From positions 2,542,001-2,606,000 of the forward strand of contig NZ_CP144555.1 in the NCBI RefSeq assembly GCF_036607905.1: a DNA stretch of 64,000 bases. Reading direction: 5' to 3'. Within the stretch, counting starts at the first letter, position 1; the number at the start of each line of letters is the position of its first letter. A model generated the notes under the pieces. The model searched no databases. It was not told where the DNA came from and saw only the letters and a list, made by a program, of their open reading frames with translations. This DNA is from Streptomyces sp. SCSIO 75703. GTDB taxonomy: Bacteria > Actinomycetota > Actinomycetes > Streptomycetales > Streptomycetaceae. Position numbers and translations under genes: made by a program. Shown here piece by piece: positions 53,386 to 63,986 of this stretch.

Positions 53386-53987
53386 GCCTGCTGCCCTTCC
53401 GATCTGCCGCGGTCAGGTATCGACCGGCCCCAACTTTACGTCAGGTGTGCCGCAGCTCACTCCCGAGAGTCGGTGCCCGGTACCCGCCGGCCGTGGCACC
53501 GGGGCGCTCGTCCGCGCAGGCCCGTGCCACCCGGGCGCCCCCGGAGCCGGACACCGCGCCGGGGGAACGCCCCCGGTGACCGGAGTACCGCGGCGGGGGC
53601 GTGTGATGCCGGTGCTCGCGCCGGGGGCGCGTCACCCCGCCCCTCCCCGGACCACGAACCACCCCACCGGCCGCCACCCGCCCGCGTACGCGCCCCGCGC
53701 GAGCCCACCGGACGCCGCGGCCCGGCCGGTCCCACCCGCCCCGAGGCACCACCGGCAACCAGCCCCGGCCAGCCGCCCACCGACAGGTCAGTCCCCACCC
53801 GTAAGTCAGACCCCACCGGCAGGACGGCCCCCGGGCCGTAAGCCAGACCCACCGGTAGGCCGGGCCCGCGGGCAGCCAGCCACCGGACCGAGCCCCGCGG
53901 TGCCGGGCATCCGGACGCACCGACGCCCGGCCGCCGCCGGCCACGCGGTCACACGGCCACGCACCGCCCCGGCGGCACACCGGCCCG

Positions 53988-54854
53988 TCACACGGGCCGC
54001 AGGTGGACGATGTCCCCGGCGCCCACCGGCTCCTGCACCCCCTGCTCCGTGGCGAGAACCAGGCGTCCGTCCCCGTCCACGGCGACCGCCTCGCCGACCA
54101 GGGACCGGTCGCCGGGGAGTTCGGCCCGGACCGTGCGGCCGAGGGTCGCGCACCCGGCGGCGTACGTCTCCTGGAGGCCGCTGGCCGCAGGATCGCCGCC
54201 GGCCGAGCGCCAGCGGACGTACCAGTCCTCCAGGGACCGCAGTACCGCCCGCAGCAACGGGTCGCGGTCGGTGCCGCCGGCCCCGGCGAGGCGCAGGGAG
54301 CCTGCGCCCGGGACGGGCAGTTCCGACGCGCGGAGGCTGACGTTGACGCCGACACCGACGACCACACCGTCGTCGCCTGCCCGCTCGGCGAGGATGCCGC
54401 CGGCCTTGCGCTCCTCGCCGCCGACGGTGACGAGGAGGTCGTTGGGCCACTTCAGGGCCGTGTCGACACCCGCGGCGCGGGACAGCCCGGTCGCCACCGC
54501 GACCCCGGTGAGCAGTGGCAGCCAGCCCCAGCGGGCCACCGGGACCTCGGCGGGCCGGAGCACGACCGAGAAGAAGAGGCCCGAACGGGGCGGTGCGCTC
54601 CACCGCCGGTCGAGACGGCCCCGGGCGGCGGTCTGCTCCTCGGCGATCAGGACGGAGCCCTCCTCCGCCTCGCCCCGTGCGGCACGGGCGGCGAGGTCCG
54701 TGTTGGTGGAGCCGGTGCTCTGCACGACGTCGACGTGCCGCCACAGTCCGCCCTCGCGCACCAGGGCACGGCGCAGGGCGGTGGCGTTGAGGGGCGGCCG
54801 GTCCAGGTCGGACCACCGGCTGTGGGAGGGCTCGGAGTCATCGCGGGGCGTCAT
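53988..54854 (-). CDS. birA: Biotin--[acetyl-CoA carboxylase] ligase
   Basis: 288 residues, no N-terminal DNA-binding domain (so a ligase only, not a repressor). Motifs: STGSTNTDLAARA, the biotinyl-AMP loop TAARGRLDRRWS, KWPNDLLV and AGGILAER. It attaches biotin to the carrier lysine of PccA (K556), encoded nearby. ATG at 54854 is used; the frame runs further but into the pccB promoter region. Divergent from pccB, 110 bp apart. Confidence 0.93.
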   Translation of the reverse strand: MTPRDDSEPSHSRWSDLDRPPLNATALRRALVREGGLWRHVDVVQSTGSTNTDLAARAARGEAEEGSVLIAEEQTAARGRLDRRWSAPPRSGLFFSVVLRPAEVPVARWGWLPLLTGVAVATGLSRAAGVDTALKWPNDLLVTVGGEERKAGGILAERAGDDGVVVGVGVNVSLRASELPVPGAGSLRLAGAGGTDRDPLLRAVLRSLEDWYVRWRSAGGDPAASGLQETYAAGCATLGRTVRAELPGDRSLVGEAVAVDGDGRLVLATEQGVQEPVGAGDIVHLRPV

Positions 54855-54964
54855 GCAAGCCACCCTAGGTGTGGGAAAGACCGCACTGCCGATCGCGGGG
54901 CCCAGCACTACTCTACGGATGAGTAACCGTCCCCCCTTTTGAGCAGGCAGGGAGCCGCATCCCG

Positions 54965-56563
54965 ATGTCCGAGCCGGAAGCGCAGCAGCCCGACATCCGT
55001 ACGACCGCGGGCAAGCTCGCGGATTTGAGGCGTCGTATCGAGGAGGCGACGCATGCGGGGTCCGCTCGTGCGGTGGAGAAGCAGCACGCGAAGGGGAAGC
55101 TGACGGCGCGTGAGCGGATCGCGTTGCTGCTGGACGAGGGCTCGTTCGTGGAGCTGGACGAGTTCGCCCGGCACCGTTCGACGAGTTTCGGCCTGGAGGA
55201 GAACCGGCCCTACGGGGACGGTGTCGTGACCGGGTACGGCACGGTGGACGGACGGCCGGTGGCGGTGTTCTCGCAGGACTTCACCGTCTTCGGCGGGGCG
55301 CTGGGCGAGGTGTACGGGCAGAAGATCGTCAAGGTGATGGACTTCGCGCTGAAGACGGGCTGCCCCATCGTGGGCATCAACGACTCCGGCGGCGCCCGGA
55401 TCCAGGAGGGTGTGGCCTCACTGGGCGCCTACGGGGAGATCTTCCGCCGCAACACACACGCCTCCGGGGTGATCCCGCAGATCAGCCTGGTGCTGGGCCC
55501 GTGCGCGGGCGGCGCGGTGTACTCGCCGGCGATCACGGACTTCACGGTGATGGCCGACGGGACCTCGCACATGTTCATCACCGGCCCGGACGTCATCAAG
55601 ACCGTCACCGGCGAGGACGTCGGCTTCGAGGAACTGGGCGGTGCCCGCACCCACAACACCGCCTCCGGGGTCGCCCACCACCTGGCCGCCGACGAGAAGG
55701 ACGCCATCGAGTACGTCACACAGCTCCTGTCGTTCCTGCCGTCGAACAACCTGTCCGAACCCCCCGCCTTCCCCGAGGAAGCCGACCTCGCCGTCAGCGA
55801 CGAGGACCGCGAACTGGACGCCATCGTCCCGGACAGCGCGAACCAGCCCTACGACATGCACACCGTGATCGAACACGTCCTGGACGACGGCGAGTTCCTG
55901 GAGACCCAGGCCCTGTTCGCACCGAACATCCTCACCGGCTTCGGCCGCGTCGAGGGACGCCCGGTGGGAGTGGTCGCCAACCAGCCGATGCAGTTCGCCG
56001 GCTGCCTGGACATCACCGCCTCCGAGAAGGCCGCACGCTTCGTACGGACCTGCGACGCCTTCAACGTGCCCGTCCTCACCTTCGTCGACGTCCCCGGCTT
56101 CCTGCCCGGCGTCGACCAGGAACACGACGGCATCATCCGCCGCGGCGCGAAACTCATCTTCGCCTACGCCGAGGCCACCGTCCCCCTCATCACCGTCATC
56201 ACCCGCAAGGCCTTCGGCGGCGCCTACGACGTGATGGGCTCCAAACACCTCGGCGCCGACCTCAACCTCGCCTGGCCCACCGCCCAGATCGCCGTCATGG
56301 GCGCCCAGGGCGCCGTCAACATCCTCCACCGCCGCACCCTCGCCCACGCCGAGACCACCGACGACGCCGAAGCCACCCGCGCACGCCTCATGCGTGACTA
56401 CGAGGACGCCCTCCTCAACCCCTACACCGCCGCCGAACGCGGCTACGTCGACGCCGTCATCATGCCCCACGACACCCGCCGCCACATCGTCCAGGGACTA
56501 CGCCAACTCCGCACCAAACGCGAAACCCTCCCCCCGAAGAAACACGGCAACATCCCCCTCTGA
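54965..56563 (+). CDS. pccB: Propionyl-CoA carboxylase beta subunit
   Basis: 532-residue carboxyltransferase subunit that moves CO2 from biotin to propionyl-CoA (and acetyl/butyryl-CoA to varying degrees), giving methylmalonyl-CoA for polyketides. N-terminus [20 protein letters not shown], oxyanion-hole glycines in [12 protein letters not shown] and the second in [20 protein letters not shown] and [18 protein letters not shown]. The Asp controlling acyl-chain choice cannot be placed with certainty. ATG with weak upstream RBS; followed by the small epsilon subunit gene. Confidence 0.95.
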   Translation: MSEPEAQQPDIRTTAGKLADLRRRIEEATHAGSARAVEKQHAKGKLTARERIALLLDEGSFVELDEFARHRSTSFGLEENRPYGDGVVTGYGTVDGRPVAVFSQDFTVFGGALGEVYGQKIVKVMDFALKTGCPIVGINDSGGARIQEGVASLGAYGEIFRRNTHASGVIPQISLVLGPCAGGAVYSPAITDFTVMADGTSHMFITGPDVIKTVTGEDVGFEELGGARTHNTASGVAHHLAADEKDAIEYVTQLLSFLPSNNLSEPPAFPEEADLAVSDEDRELDAIVPDSANQPYDMHTVIEHVLDDGEFLETQALFAPNILTGFGRVEGRPVGVVANQPMQFAGCLDITASEKAARFVRTCDAFNVPVLTFVDVPGFLPGVDQEHDGIIRRGAKLIFAYAEATVPLITVITRKAFGGAYDVMGSKHLGADLNLAWPTAQIAVMGAQGAVNILHRRTLAHAETTDDAEATRARLMRDYEDALLNPYTAAERGYVDAVIMPHDTRRHIVQGLRQLRTKRETLPPKKHGNIPL

Positions 56564-56645
56564 CCACACCCTCCCCCCACACCCCCACCACCACCAGAAC
56601 ACCCCCACCAGGACCACCCCCACCGGGACCACCCCAGGAGCCACC

Positions 56646-56855
56646 GTGATCAAGGTCGTCCGCGGCAACCCCACCCCCGAAGAACTCGCCGCCGCCCTGG
56701 CCGTGGTCCGGGCGCGCGCCGTGGCGGCACAGGCACTGCCGGCCGGCACGCCGGCTCCCCGGGACTCCTGGTCCGACCCGGCCCGCATCGCCGGCCACCG
56801 GCTGCCCCAGCCGGGCCCGGCCTCCTGGAGCCGCACCTACTGGCCGGGGGCGTGA
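56646..56855 (+). CDS. pccE: Acyl-CoA carboxylase epsilon subunit
   Basis: 69 residues. It starts IKVVRGNPTPEELAAALAVV, the typical epsilon-subunit motif, and ends with PASWSRTYWPGA. In actinobacteria this small subunit binds PccB and raises activity. GTG start after AGGAG; 82 bp after pccB, so in the same operon. Confidence 0.92.
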   Translation: MIKVVRGNPTPEELAAALAVVRARAVAAQALPAGTPAPRDSWSDPARIAGHRLPQPGPASWSRTYWPGA

Positions 56856-57066
56856 GCCGCCACAGCGCGCCCTGGGCACACGCCGGAGCCTGACCCGGGA
56901 CCCGGGCCCCCGCACTCACGTACGTACGCCGGAGCCTGAACCAGGACCCGGGCCACCCGCACGTACGCCAGGGCCCCGCGCACCCGCACGCCGGGCCCGT
57001 ACGCGGGTCCGGCGCCGCGTCCGCGCCCCCGCGCTCGCCCGCCCCCGCTCCACGCCGTGGGCAAGT

Positions 57067-57082
57067 TGAGTACGCGTACTCA
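57067..57082. promoter_or_regulatory. 16-bp perfect palindrome TGAGTACGCGTACTCA
   Basis: Lies 34 bp before the small membrane-protein gene and is fully self-complementary, suggesting a dimeric regulator site. The preceding 56856-57066 has no gene; a 27-bp near-repeat (CGCCGGAGCCTGA...GGACCCGGGCC) occurs twice there. Confidence 0.6.
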
Positions 57083-57116
57083 GGCGGGGTGCCGGTCCGG
57101 GCCGGACGATGGCGGC

Positions 57117-57245
57117 ATGCTGTGGTCCGACCCCGAGAACGAGCCGCCCGAGGAACTGCGGGACACGCAGGCCATGCTGCGGCGGCTGAGCGTTCTGCTG
57201 GCGCTGGCCATGGTGCTCACCATGATCGTGATCGGGGTGCGGTAG
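57117..57245 (+). CDS. Very small membrane protein
   Basis: 42 residues: MLWSDPENEPPEELRDTQAM is acidic and cytoplasmic, then one C-terminal helix (LSVLLALAMVLTMIVIGVR). I recall similar mini-proteins between pccE and maf in streptomycetes; no function known. ATG at 57117; a GTG at 57057 would include the palindrome. Confidence 0.6.
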   Translation: MLWSDPENEPPEELRDTQAMLRRLSVLLALAMVLTMIVIGVR

Positions 57246-57294
57246 GCCGCGGGGACGGCGCGGCCGGCGGCGGGCTCGCCATTAGGCTGGCGGC

Positions 57295-57915
57295 ATGACA
57301 GATCAGCCGCGCCGCCGACTCGTCCTCGCCTCCCAGTCGCCCGCCCGGCTCGGGCTGCTGCGCCAGGCCGGTCTGGCCCCCGAGGTGATGGTGAGCGGCG
57401 TCGACGAGGACGCCGTGAGCGCGCCCACCCCCGCCGAACTGGCCCTCGCCCTCGCCGAGGCCAAGGCGTCCGTCGTGGCCGCGAGGCCCGAGGCGCAGGG
57501 CGCCCTGGTGGTCGGCTGTGACTCGGTGCTCGACCTGGACGGGCGGGCGCTCGGCAAGCCCGCCGACGCCGAGGAGGCCATCGCCCGCTGGAAGGCGATG
57601 CGCGGCCGGGCGGGCACGCTCCAGACCGGGCACTGCGTCCACGACACGCTCTCGGGGCGTTACGCCTCGGCCACCGCCTCCACCGTCGTCCGCTTCGGCG
57701 AGCCGACCGACGAGGAGATCGCCGCCTACGTGGCCTCCGGCGAGCCGTTGCACGTCGCGGGGGCCTTCACGCTGGACGGCCGTTCGGCCCCGTTCCTCGA
57801 CGGCATCGACGGCGACCACGGGAACGTGATCGGCATCAGCCTGCCCCTGCTGCGCCGCCTGCTCGCCGAACTCGGAGTGGCCCTCACGGACTTGTGGGCC
57901 CCGGCGGCGGACTGA
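57295..57915 (+). CDS. maf: Maf-family nucleotide pyrophosphatase
   Basis: 206 residues. It starts [18 protein letters not shown], the Maf substrate loop, with [15 protein letters not shown] (acidic metal ligand) and [20 protein letters not shown] at the end. Maf proteins hydrolyse non-canonical or modified NTPs to NMP and PPi. Its last 32 bp overlap the convergent membrane-protein gene. Confidence 0.92.
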   Translation: MTDQPRRRLVLASQSPARLGLLRQAGLAPEVMVSGVDEDAVSAPTPAELALALAEAKASVVAARPEAQGALVVGCDSVLDLDGRALGKPADAEEAIARWKAMRGRAGTLQTGHCVHDTLSGRYASATASTVVRFGEPTDEEIAAYVASGEPLHVAGAFTLDGRSAPFLDGIDGDHGNVIGISLPLLRRLLAELGVALTDLWAPAAD

Positions 57916-58459
57916 CCGCGATCGCGCCCTCGCCCGGGCCCGCCACGGGCTCCTGGGCCCGCCGCGGCGGCTCCGGGGACTCGTGGGGCCCCTGCGTCCC
58001 GTCCGGCCCCCGGTCCCCCGGCGGCTCCCGTGTCCCCCGAGGCCCCTGCCCGTCATGGGTCATCAGCAGCAGCACGAGGAGCGCGAGAATCAGGATCATG
58101 ACGGCGAAGGCGCCGGGGCCCACCAGCCCCCAGGCGACGGCGCCGAGCAGTCCGTGCACCACGGCCGCCCCGATCAGCAGGGCGCGGCCGAGTCCGGCGG
58201 GCCGGCGCCCGCGCACCGCCACCAGCAGGGCCACGAGCGCGGCCAGGGCGAGGAAGGCCCCGAAGGCGACGCCGGCGGCCTTCGAGGACACGGACATCAC
58301 GTCGGGATCCAGGCCCGCGAGGGACATCTCCTGGCGGTCGACGACGACCCCCAGGAACCAGTTGAGCGCCACGGCGCCGAACGCCTCGGCGAAGAGCACG
58401 ACCGCCACGATGCACGCCACCGGTCTGCGCACCACCGGCCCCCACCCACTTTCGAGCAC
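57884..58459 (-). CDS. Multi-pass membrane protein, unknown function
   Basis: 191 residues with four hydrophobic segments (for example [56 protein letters not shown]) and a Pro/Gly-rich cytoplasmic tail of about 60 residues. The GTG at 58459 is assumed from recalled relatives; the frame is open to 58576. It overlaps the 3' end of maf by 32 bp on the other strand. Conserved near pccA in streptomycetes; no function known. Confidence 0.75.
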   Translation of the reverse strand: MLESGWGPVVRRPVACIVAVVLFAEAFGAVALNWFLGVVVDRQEMSLAGLDPDVMSVSSKAAGVAFGAFLALAALVALLVAVRGRRPAGLGRALLIGAAVVHGLLGAVAWGLVGPGAFAVMILILALLVLLLMTHDGQGPRGTREPPGDRGPDGTQGPHESPEPPRRAQEPVAGPGEGAIAVSPPPGPTSP

Positions 58460-58740
58460 GACTGTGGTTACCCCGAGTATCCTCGGGTCGACGCGAACGC
58501 TACTCACCGGTAAACGTGGCGACAAGGGGTCTGCCGAGGGCAAAGAATCGTTGGGCCATTCGTAGGGACTCCACAAAGAATCACGGCGGGCCGCAGCGCG
58601 CTCTCACAGAGACCTTGGCCACATCGGAGGGCTAGGGTTTTCCGAAGGGGCCCTGTGTACCAAGGTGCGACATGGGCTTTCGCGGGTCGAGCGGGCCGCG
58701 CGTCACGCTCCGTGTGGGCAAGCTCACCATCGGGGACGGG

Positions 58741-58770
58741 TCGATGTGCCGTGTCGGCAGTCCCTAAACT
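58741..58770 (+). promoter_or_regulatory. Possible pccA promoter
   Basis: TAAACT (58765-58770) fits a -10; TCGATG 18 bp upstream is a poor -35. TAGGGT at 58633-58638 is another candidate -10. The 58460-58799 gap has no gene. Confidence 0.35.
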
Positions 58771-58799
58771 CGGCTTGTTTCAAGGAGGGAGCCTCAATC

Positions 58800-60575
58800 G
58801 TGCGCAAGGTGCTCATCGCCAACCGTGGCGAAATCGCTGTCCGCGTGGCCCGGGCGTGCCGGGATGCGGGGATCGCGAGTGTGGCGGTGTACGCGGACCC
58901 GGACCGGGACGCTCTGCATGTCCGTGCCGCTGATGAGGCGTTCGCTTTGGGTGGTGACACGCCCGGGACGAGTTATCTGGATGTCGGGAAGGTGTTGCGG
59001 GCGGCGGCGGAGTCGGGGGCGGACGCGGTCCATCCCGGTTACGGTTTCCTCTCCGAGAACGCCGATTTCGCCCAGGCGGTGCTGGACGCGGGGCTGATCT
59101 GGATCGGTCCGCCGCCGCAGGCGATCCGGGACCTCGGTGACAAGGTCGCCGCCCGGCACATCGCCCAGCGTGCCGGCGCGCCGCTGGTGGCCGGCACCCC
59201 CGACCCCGTCTCCGGCGCCGACGAGGTCGTCGCCTTCGCGCAGGAACACGGCCTGCCGATCGCGATCAAGGCCGCCTTCGGCGGCGGCGGACGCGGCCTG
59301 AAGGTCGCCCGCACCCTCGACGAGGTACCCGAACTGTACGAGTCGGCGGTCCGCGAGGCGGTGGCCGCCTTCGGCCGCGGCGAATGCTTCGTCGAGCGCT
59401 ACCTCGACAAGCCCCGCCACGTGGAGACCCAGTGCCTGGCCGACACCCACGGCAACGTGGTCGTCGTCTCCACCCGCGACTGCTCCCTGCAGCGCCGCCA
59501 CCAAAAACTCGTCGAGGAAGCCCCCGCCCCCTTCCTCTCCGACACCCAGAACCAGCAGCTCTACACCGCCTCCAAGGCCATCCTGAAGGAAGCCGGCTAC
59601 GTCGGCGCCGGCACCGTCGAGTTCCTCGTCGGCCTCGACGGCACCATCTCCTTCCTCGAGGTCAACACCCGCCTCCAGGTCGAACACCCCGTCACCGAGG
59701 AAGTCGCCGGCATCGACCTCGTCCGCGAGATGTTCCGCATCGCCGACGGCGAAGCCCTCGGCTACGACGACCCGCCCCTGCGCGGCCACTCCTTCGAGTT
59801 CCGCATCAACGGCGAGGACCCCGGCCGCGGCTTCCTGCCCGCCCCCGGCACCGTCACCCGCTTCACCCCGCCCACCGGCCCCGGCGTCCGCCTCGACACC
59901 GGCGTCGAGACCGGCTCCGTCATCGGACCCGCCTGGGACTCCCTCCTCGCCAAACTCATCGTCACCGGCCGCACCCGCCAGGAAGCCCTCCAGCGCGCCG
60001 CCCGCGCCCTCGACGAATTCCACATCGAGGGCATGGCCACCGCCATCCCCTTCCACCGCGCCGTCGTCCGCGACCCCGCCTTCGCCCCCGAACTCACCGG
60101 CACCCACGACCCGTTCACGGTCCACACCCGCTGGATCGAAACCGAGTTCACCAACACGATCCCGCCCTTCACCACCCCCGCCGACACCGACACCGACACC
60201 GACGACAGCAGCCGCGAGACCGTCGTCGTCGAGGTCGGCGGCAAACGCCTGGAAGTGTCCCTGCCCGTCTCCCTGGGCATGTCCCTGGCCCGCACCGGCC
60301 TCGCCGCCGGCGCCAAACCCAAACGCCGCGCCACCAAGAAGTCCGGCCCCGCCGCCTCCGGCGACACCCTCGCCTCCCCCATGCAGGGCACCATCGTCAA
60401 AATCGCCGTCGAAGACGGACAAGAGGTCAAGGAAGGCGACCTCATCGTCGTCCTCGAAGCCATGAAGATGGAACAGCCCCTCAACGCCCACAAGTCCGGC
60501 ACCATCAAGGGCCTCAGCGCCCAAGTCGGCGCCTCCCTCACCTCCGGCGCCCCCATCTGCGAGATCAAGGACTGA
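58800..60575 (+). CDS. pccA: Acyl-CoA carboxylase alpha subunit (biotin carboxylase-BCCP)
   Basis: 591 residues. Biotin carboxylase domain about 1-450: [20 protein letters not shown], glycine-rich ATP loop [16 protein letters not shown], active-site [16 protein letters not shown] and [15 protein letters not shown] short linker follows and then the biotinyl domain with EAMKMEQP, biotin lysine K556. It carboxylates its own biotin with bicarbonate and ATP and works with PccB/PccE. GTG start with AAGGAGG upstream; an earlier in-frame start would include promoter sequence. Nearly identical to the streptomycete AccA2 enzymes I recall. Confidence 0.95.
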   Translation: MRKVLIANRGEIAVRVARACRDAGIASVAVYADPDRDALHVRAADEAFALGGDTPGTSYLDVGKVLRAAAESGADAVHPGYGFLSENADFAQAVLDAGLIWIGPPPQAIRDLGDKVAARHIAQRAGAPLVAGTPDPVSGADEVVAFAQEHGLPIAIKAAFGGGGRGLKVARTLDEVPELYESAVREAVAAFGRGECFVERYLDKPRHVETQCLADTHGNVVVVSTRDCSLQRRHQKLVEEAPAPFLSDTQNQQLYTASKAILKEAGYVGAGTVEFLVGLDGTISFLEVNTRLQVEHPVTEEVAGIDLVREMFRIADGEALGYDDPPLRGHSFEFRINGEDPGRGFLPAPGTVTRFTPPTGPGVRLDTGVETGSVIGPAWDSLLAKLIVTGRTRQEALQRAARALDEFHIEGMATAIPFHRAVVRDPAFAPELTGTHDPFTVHTRWIETEFTNTIPPFTTPADTDTDTDDSSRETVVVEVGGKRLEVSLPVSLGMSLARTGLAAGAKPKRRATKKSGPAASGDTLASPMQGTIVKIAVEDGQEVKEGDLIVVLEAMKMEQPLNAHKSGTIKGLSAQVGASLTSGAPICEIKD

Positions 60576-60641
60576 CGGAACCCGTACGAGGGACACCCCG
60601 TCGGGTGACCCCCGGGGCGAGCGGGAGGGACGCGGAGCCGG

Positions 60642-61628
60642 TCAGCGCCGGCGCAGATCCGCGACCCGGGCCCGCTCGGCCCCGGGGTTCTGTTCGTTCA
60701 GGGCGGTCGTGCGCACGCCGGCGCCCGCGCCGGGGGCCTGGCGGCGGGGTCCGGGCAGCGGCACGTCCCGGCGCTGCCGGCCCCCGGCGGCCGGATCGGC
60801 CGCGGCAGGGCCGCCTCCGGGGCCCTTCGGGCCGGAGCCGCCGCCGGACGCGCCGGCCACGGCGATCTGTACGCCCTGGTCGGCGAGGGCCTGCAACTCG
60901 GTGCCGGCGCGGTCGTCGTGGGCGAGGGGTTCGTCGGTGACCAGGCGGGTGATGAGGTCGGTGGGCACGGTCTGGAACATGGTGTCCGTGCCCAGCTTGG
61001 TGTGGTCGGCGAGGACCACCACCTCGGCGGCGGCCTGTACCAGGGCACGGTCGACGGAGGCGGAGAGCATGTTGGACGTGGACAGACCCCGCTCGGCGGT
61101 CAGTCCGCTCCCGGACAGGAACGCCTTGGAGACCCGCAGCCCCTGGAGGGACTGCTCGGCGCCCGATCCGACCAGGGCGTAGTTGGAACCGCGGAGGGTA
61201 CCGCCGGTCATCACCACCTCCACCCGGTTGGCGTGGGCCAGGGCCTGCGCGACCAGGAGGGAGTTGGTGACCACGGTCAGGCCGGGGACCCGCGCGAGCC
61301 GGCGGGCCAGCTCCTGCGTGGTCGTACCGGCGCCGACGACGATGGCCTCGCCTTCGGACACGAATCCCGCGGCGAGGTCGGCGATGGCCGTCTTCTCCGC
61401 GGTCGCGAGATGGGACTTCTGCGGAAAGCCGGACTCCCGCGTGAATCCGCCCGGCAGTACCGCACCGCCGTGCCGGCGGTCGAGGAGTCCTTCTGCCTCC
61501 AGCGCGCGCACGTCCCGCCGTACGGTCACTTCGGAGGTCTGGACGACGCGGGCGAGCTCACGGAGCGACACGGCCCCGTTCGCTCGCACCATTTCGAGGA
61601 TCAATTGGCGACGTTCTGCAGCGAACAC
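60642..61628 (-). CDS. DeoR-family transcriptional regulator
   Basis: 328 residues. N-terminal HTH: AERRQLILEMVRANGAVSLR, ELARVVQTSEVTVRRDVRAL, then RRHGGAVLPGG. The C-terminal sugar-phosphate-isomerase-like sensor domain runs to about residue 265 (VVGAGTTTQELARRL, VTNSLLVAQAL, SGSGLTAERGLS). A Gly/Pro/Ala-rich tail of about 65 residues follows and is unusual. Ligand unknown, likely a phosphosugar. GTG start. Upstream 61629-61947 holds no gene; CTGCT-TTC-AGCAG (61658-61670) is a small inverted repeat in its promoter region. Confidence 0.88.
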   Translation of the reverse strand: MFAAERRQLILEMVRANGAVSLRELARVVQTSEVTVRRDVRALEAEGLLDRRHGGAVLPGGFTRESGFPQKSHLATAEKTAIADLAAGFVSEGEAIVVGAGTTTQELARRLARVPGLTVVTNSLLVAQALAHANRVEVVMTGGTLRGSNYALVGSGAEQSLQGLRVSKAFLSGSGLTAERGLSTSNMLSASVDRALVQAAAEVVVLADHTKLGTDTMFQTVPTDLITRLVTDEPLAHDDRAGTELQALADQGVQIAVAGASGGGSGPKGPGGGPAAADPAAGGRQRRDVPLPGPRRQAPGAGAGVRTTALNEQNPGAERARVADLRRR

Positions 61629-61947
61629 GAAACTGACAGTAACCCCAACGACCGTCTGCTTTCAGCAGTATGCGCCGAATTACAGAAGTTGTTCGCACGG
61701 CCGTCGCGGAGGTGGTATGGGAGCCTACGCCCCGCGCCTATGCCACGCGCACGTCCCCTGACCGCCCGTGACCACGGCACACCGGTTCCGGCCGCGGGAC
61801 CACCCGTCCGGGGGGTGGGCGGTCACCTTGCGTACGGTTCCGGCCGCCGGGCGCGCCGCCGGTCCTCTTGATCACACCGGCACGCAAAGGGTCCGGATCG
61901 TGCCCGCATCGGCACCTCGGATGCCCGGCGACGACCGTCCGGGGCCG

Positions 61948-63396
61948 TTACGACTCGCCGCCGTTCTTGCGGGTGTGGAGCTGGCGGGCCACCTCGGCGA
62001 TGGAGCCGGAGAGCGACGGGTAGACGGTGAAGGCGTTGGCGATCTGCTCCACCGTCAGGTTGTTGTCGACGGCGATCGAGATGGGGTGGATGAGTTCCGA
62101 GGCGCGCGGCGCGACGACGACGCCGCCGACCACGATCTCGGTGCCCGGCCGGCAGAAGATCTTGACGAAGCCGTCCCGGATGCCCTGCATCTTGGCGCGC
62201 GGGTTGCGCAGCAGCGGCAGTTTGACGACCCGGGCGTCGATCCTGCCGGAGTCGACGTCGGCCTGGCTGTAGCCGACGGTGGCGATCTCGGGGTCGGTGA
62301 AGACGTTCGCCGAGACGGTCTTGAGGTCGAGCGGGGCCACCGCGTCGCCGAGGAAGTGGTACATGGCGATGCGCCCCTGCATGGCGGCCACCGAGGCGAG
62401 GGCGAAGACGCCGGTCACGTCGCCGGCCGCGTAGACGCCCGGGGCGGTGGTGCGCGAGACGCGGTCGGTGAGGATGTGCCCGGAGTCGCGCAGCCGCACC
62501 CCGGCCTCCTCCAGGCCCATGCCCGCGCTGTTGGGGACGGCGCCGACGGCCATCAGGCAGTGCGAGCCGGTGATGACCCGCCCGTCGGCGAGGGCGACCT
62601 CCACCCGGTCCCCGACCCGCTTGGCGGACTGGGCGCGGGAGCGGGCCATGACGTTCATGCCGCGGCGCCGGAAGACGTCCTCCAGGACGGCGGCGGCGTC
62701 GGGGTCCTCGCCGGGCAGCACCCGGTCACGGGAGGAGACGAGGGTGACCTTGGAACCGAGCGCCTGGTAGGCGCCGGCGAACTCGGCGCCGGTCACGCCG
62801 GAGCCGACCACGATGAGCTCCTCGGGCAGCTCGTCGAGGTCGTAGACCTGGGTCCAGTTGAGGATGCGCTCGCCGTCGGGGCGGGCGTCGGCCAGCTCGC
62901 GCGGGTGCCCGCCGGTGGCGACGAGCACGGCGTCCGCGGTGAGGGTCTCCTCGCTGCCGTCGGCGGCCCGCACGACCACCTTGCGGGAGCCGTCGAGGGC
63001 CTGCATGCCCTCCAGCCGGCCGCGTCCGCGCATCACGCGCGCGCCCGCGCGGGTGACGGAGGCGGTGATGTCGTGGGACTGCGCCAGCGCGAGCCGTTTG
63101 ACCCGGCGGTTGACCTTGCCCAGGTCCACGCCGACCACGCGGGCGGCCCGCTCCAGGGGCGGCGTGTCGTCGGCGACGATGATGCCCAGCTCCTCGTAGG
63201 AGGAGTCGAAGGTGGTCATCACCTCCGCCGTGGCGATCAGGGTCTTGGACGGCACGCAGTCGGTCAGCACCGACGCCCCGCCCAGACCGTCGCAGTCGAC
63301 GACGGTCACCTCCGCGCCGAGCTGCGCGGCCACCAGCGCCGCTTCGTATCCGCCGGGTCCGCCACCGATGATCACGATCCGAGTCACGTACTCCAT
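61948..63396 (-). CDS. NAD(P)H-quinone dehydrogenase-like flavoprotein disulfide reductase (LpdA type)
   Basis: 482 residues. FAD GxGxxG near the start (RIVIIGGGPGGYEAALVAAQ), NAD motif VVGSGVTGAEFAGAY and C-terminal FAD segment TTAPGVYAAGDVTG. The redox centre reads GGASVLTDCVPSK: the first of the two Cys (normally GGTCLNxGC) is replaced, so it cannot form the usual disulfide. This Cys-poor motif is that of the mycobacterial LpdA (Rv3303c) quinone reductase group rather than lipoamide dehydrogenase. A cytoplasmic quinone or dye reductase is expected. Confidence 0.88.
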   Translation of the reverse strand: MEYVTRIVIIGGGPGGYEAALVAAQLGAEVTVVDCDGLGGASVLTDCVPSKTLIATAEVMTTFDSSYEELGIIVADDTPPLERAARVVGVDLGKVNRRVKRLALAQSHDITASVTRAGARVMRGRGRLEGMQALDGSRKVVVRAADGSEETLTADAVLVATGGHPRELADARPDGERILNWTQVYDLDELPEELIVVGSGVTGAEFAGAYQALGSKVTLVSSRDRVLPGEDPDAAAVLEDVFRRRGMNVMARSRAQSAKRVGDRVEVALADGRVITGSHCLMAVGAVPNSAGMGLEEAGVRLRDSGHILTDRVSRTTAPGVYAAGDVTGVFALASVAAMQGRIAMYHFLGDAVAPLDLKTVSANVFTDPEIATVGYSQADVDSGRIDARVVKLPLLRNPRAKMQGIRDGFVKIFCRPGTEIVVGGVVVAPRASELIHPISIAVDNNLTVEQIANAFTVYPSLSGSIAEVARQLHTRKNGGES

Positions 63397-63482
63397 TGTC
63401 CCGCACCCCGCCGCGCCGAGCCGCCCGGGGGCACGTCCGTGACGGAAGTGGCCCCCGGGGCGCCCTGCCGTACGCTCGTGGC

Positions 63483-63920
63483 ATGTCGCTCTACGCCGCG
63501 TACGCCGGCAACCTCGACGCGCGGCTGATGACCCGCCGCGCCCCGCATTCGCCGCTGCGCGCCACCGGCTGGCTGAACGGGTGGCGGCTGACGTTCGGGG
63601 GCGAGCACATGGGCTGGGAGGGCGCGCTGGCGACCCTCGTCGAGGACCCCCTCTCCCAGGTCTTCGTCGCCCTCTACGACATCGCCCCGATGGACGAGGA
63701 GTCGCTGGACCGCTGGGAGGGCGTGGGCCTGGACATCTACCGGCGCACGCGCGTGCGCGTGCACACCCTGGACGGCGAGGACGGCGCCTGGACCTACGTC
63801 CTCAATGGCTACGAGGGCGGCCTGCCCTCGGCGCGCTACCTGGGCGAGGTGGCCGACGCGGCCGAGTCGGCGGGGGCGCCGCACGACTACGTGATGGAGC
63901 TGCGCAAGCGTCCCTGCTGA
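63483..63920 (+). CDS. Gamma-glutamylcyclotransferase-like protein
   Basis: 145 residues. AAYAGNLDARLM corresponds to the substrate-binding Y-x-x-N-L loop of the GGCT fold and DEESLDRWEG carries the conserved acidic residue near the middle. The family cyclises gamma-glutamyl groups to 5-oxoproline; bacterial substrates are mostly unknown. Divergent from the flavoprotein gene; ATG start with weak RBS. Confidence 0.82.
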   Translation: MSLYAAYAGNLDARLMTRRAPHSPLRATGWLNGWRLTFGGEHMGWEGALATLVEDPLSQVFVALYDIAPMDEESLDRWEGVGLDIYRRTRVRVHTLDGEDGAWTYVLNGYEGGLPSARYLGEVADAAESAGAPHDYVMELRKRPC

Positions 63921-63974
63921 GGGGGCCCGCCGGAAACGACAAGACAACGATCGGTCACCGGCCCGCCCACACAT

Positions 63975-63986
63975 CTACGCGCGTAG
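63975..63986. promoter_or_regulatory. 12-bp palindrome CTACGCGCGTAG
   Basis: Perfect palindrome in the last 80 bp, probably in the promoter of a gene beyond the window edge. LacI-family operators often have a central CG with such symmetry; the regulator is unknown. Confidence 0.5.
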
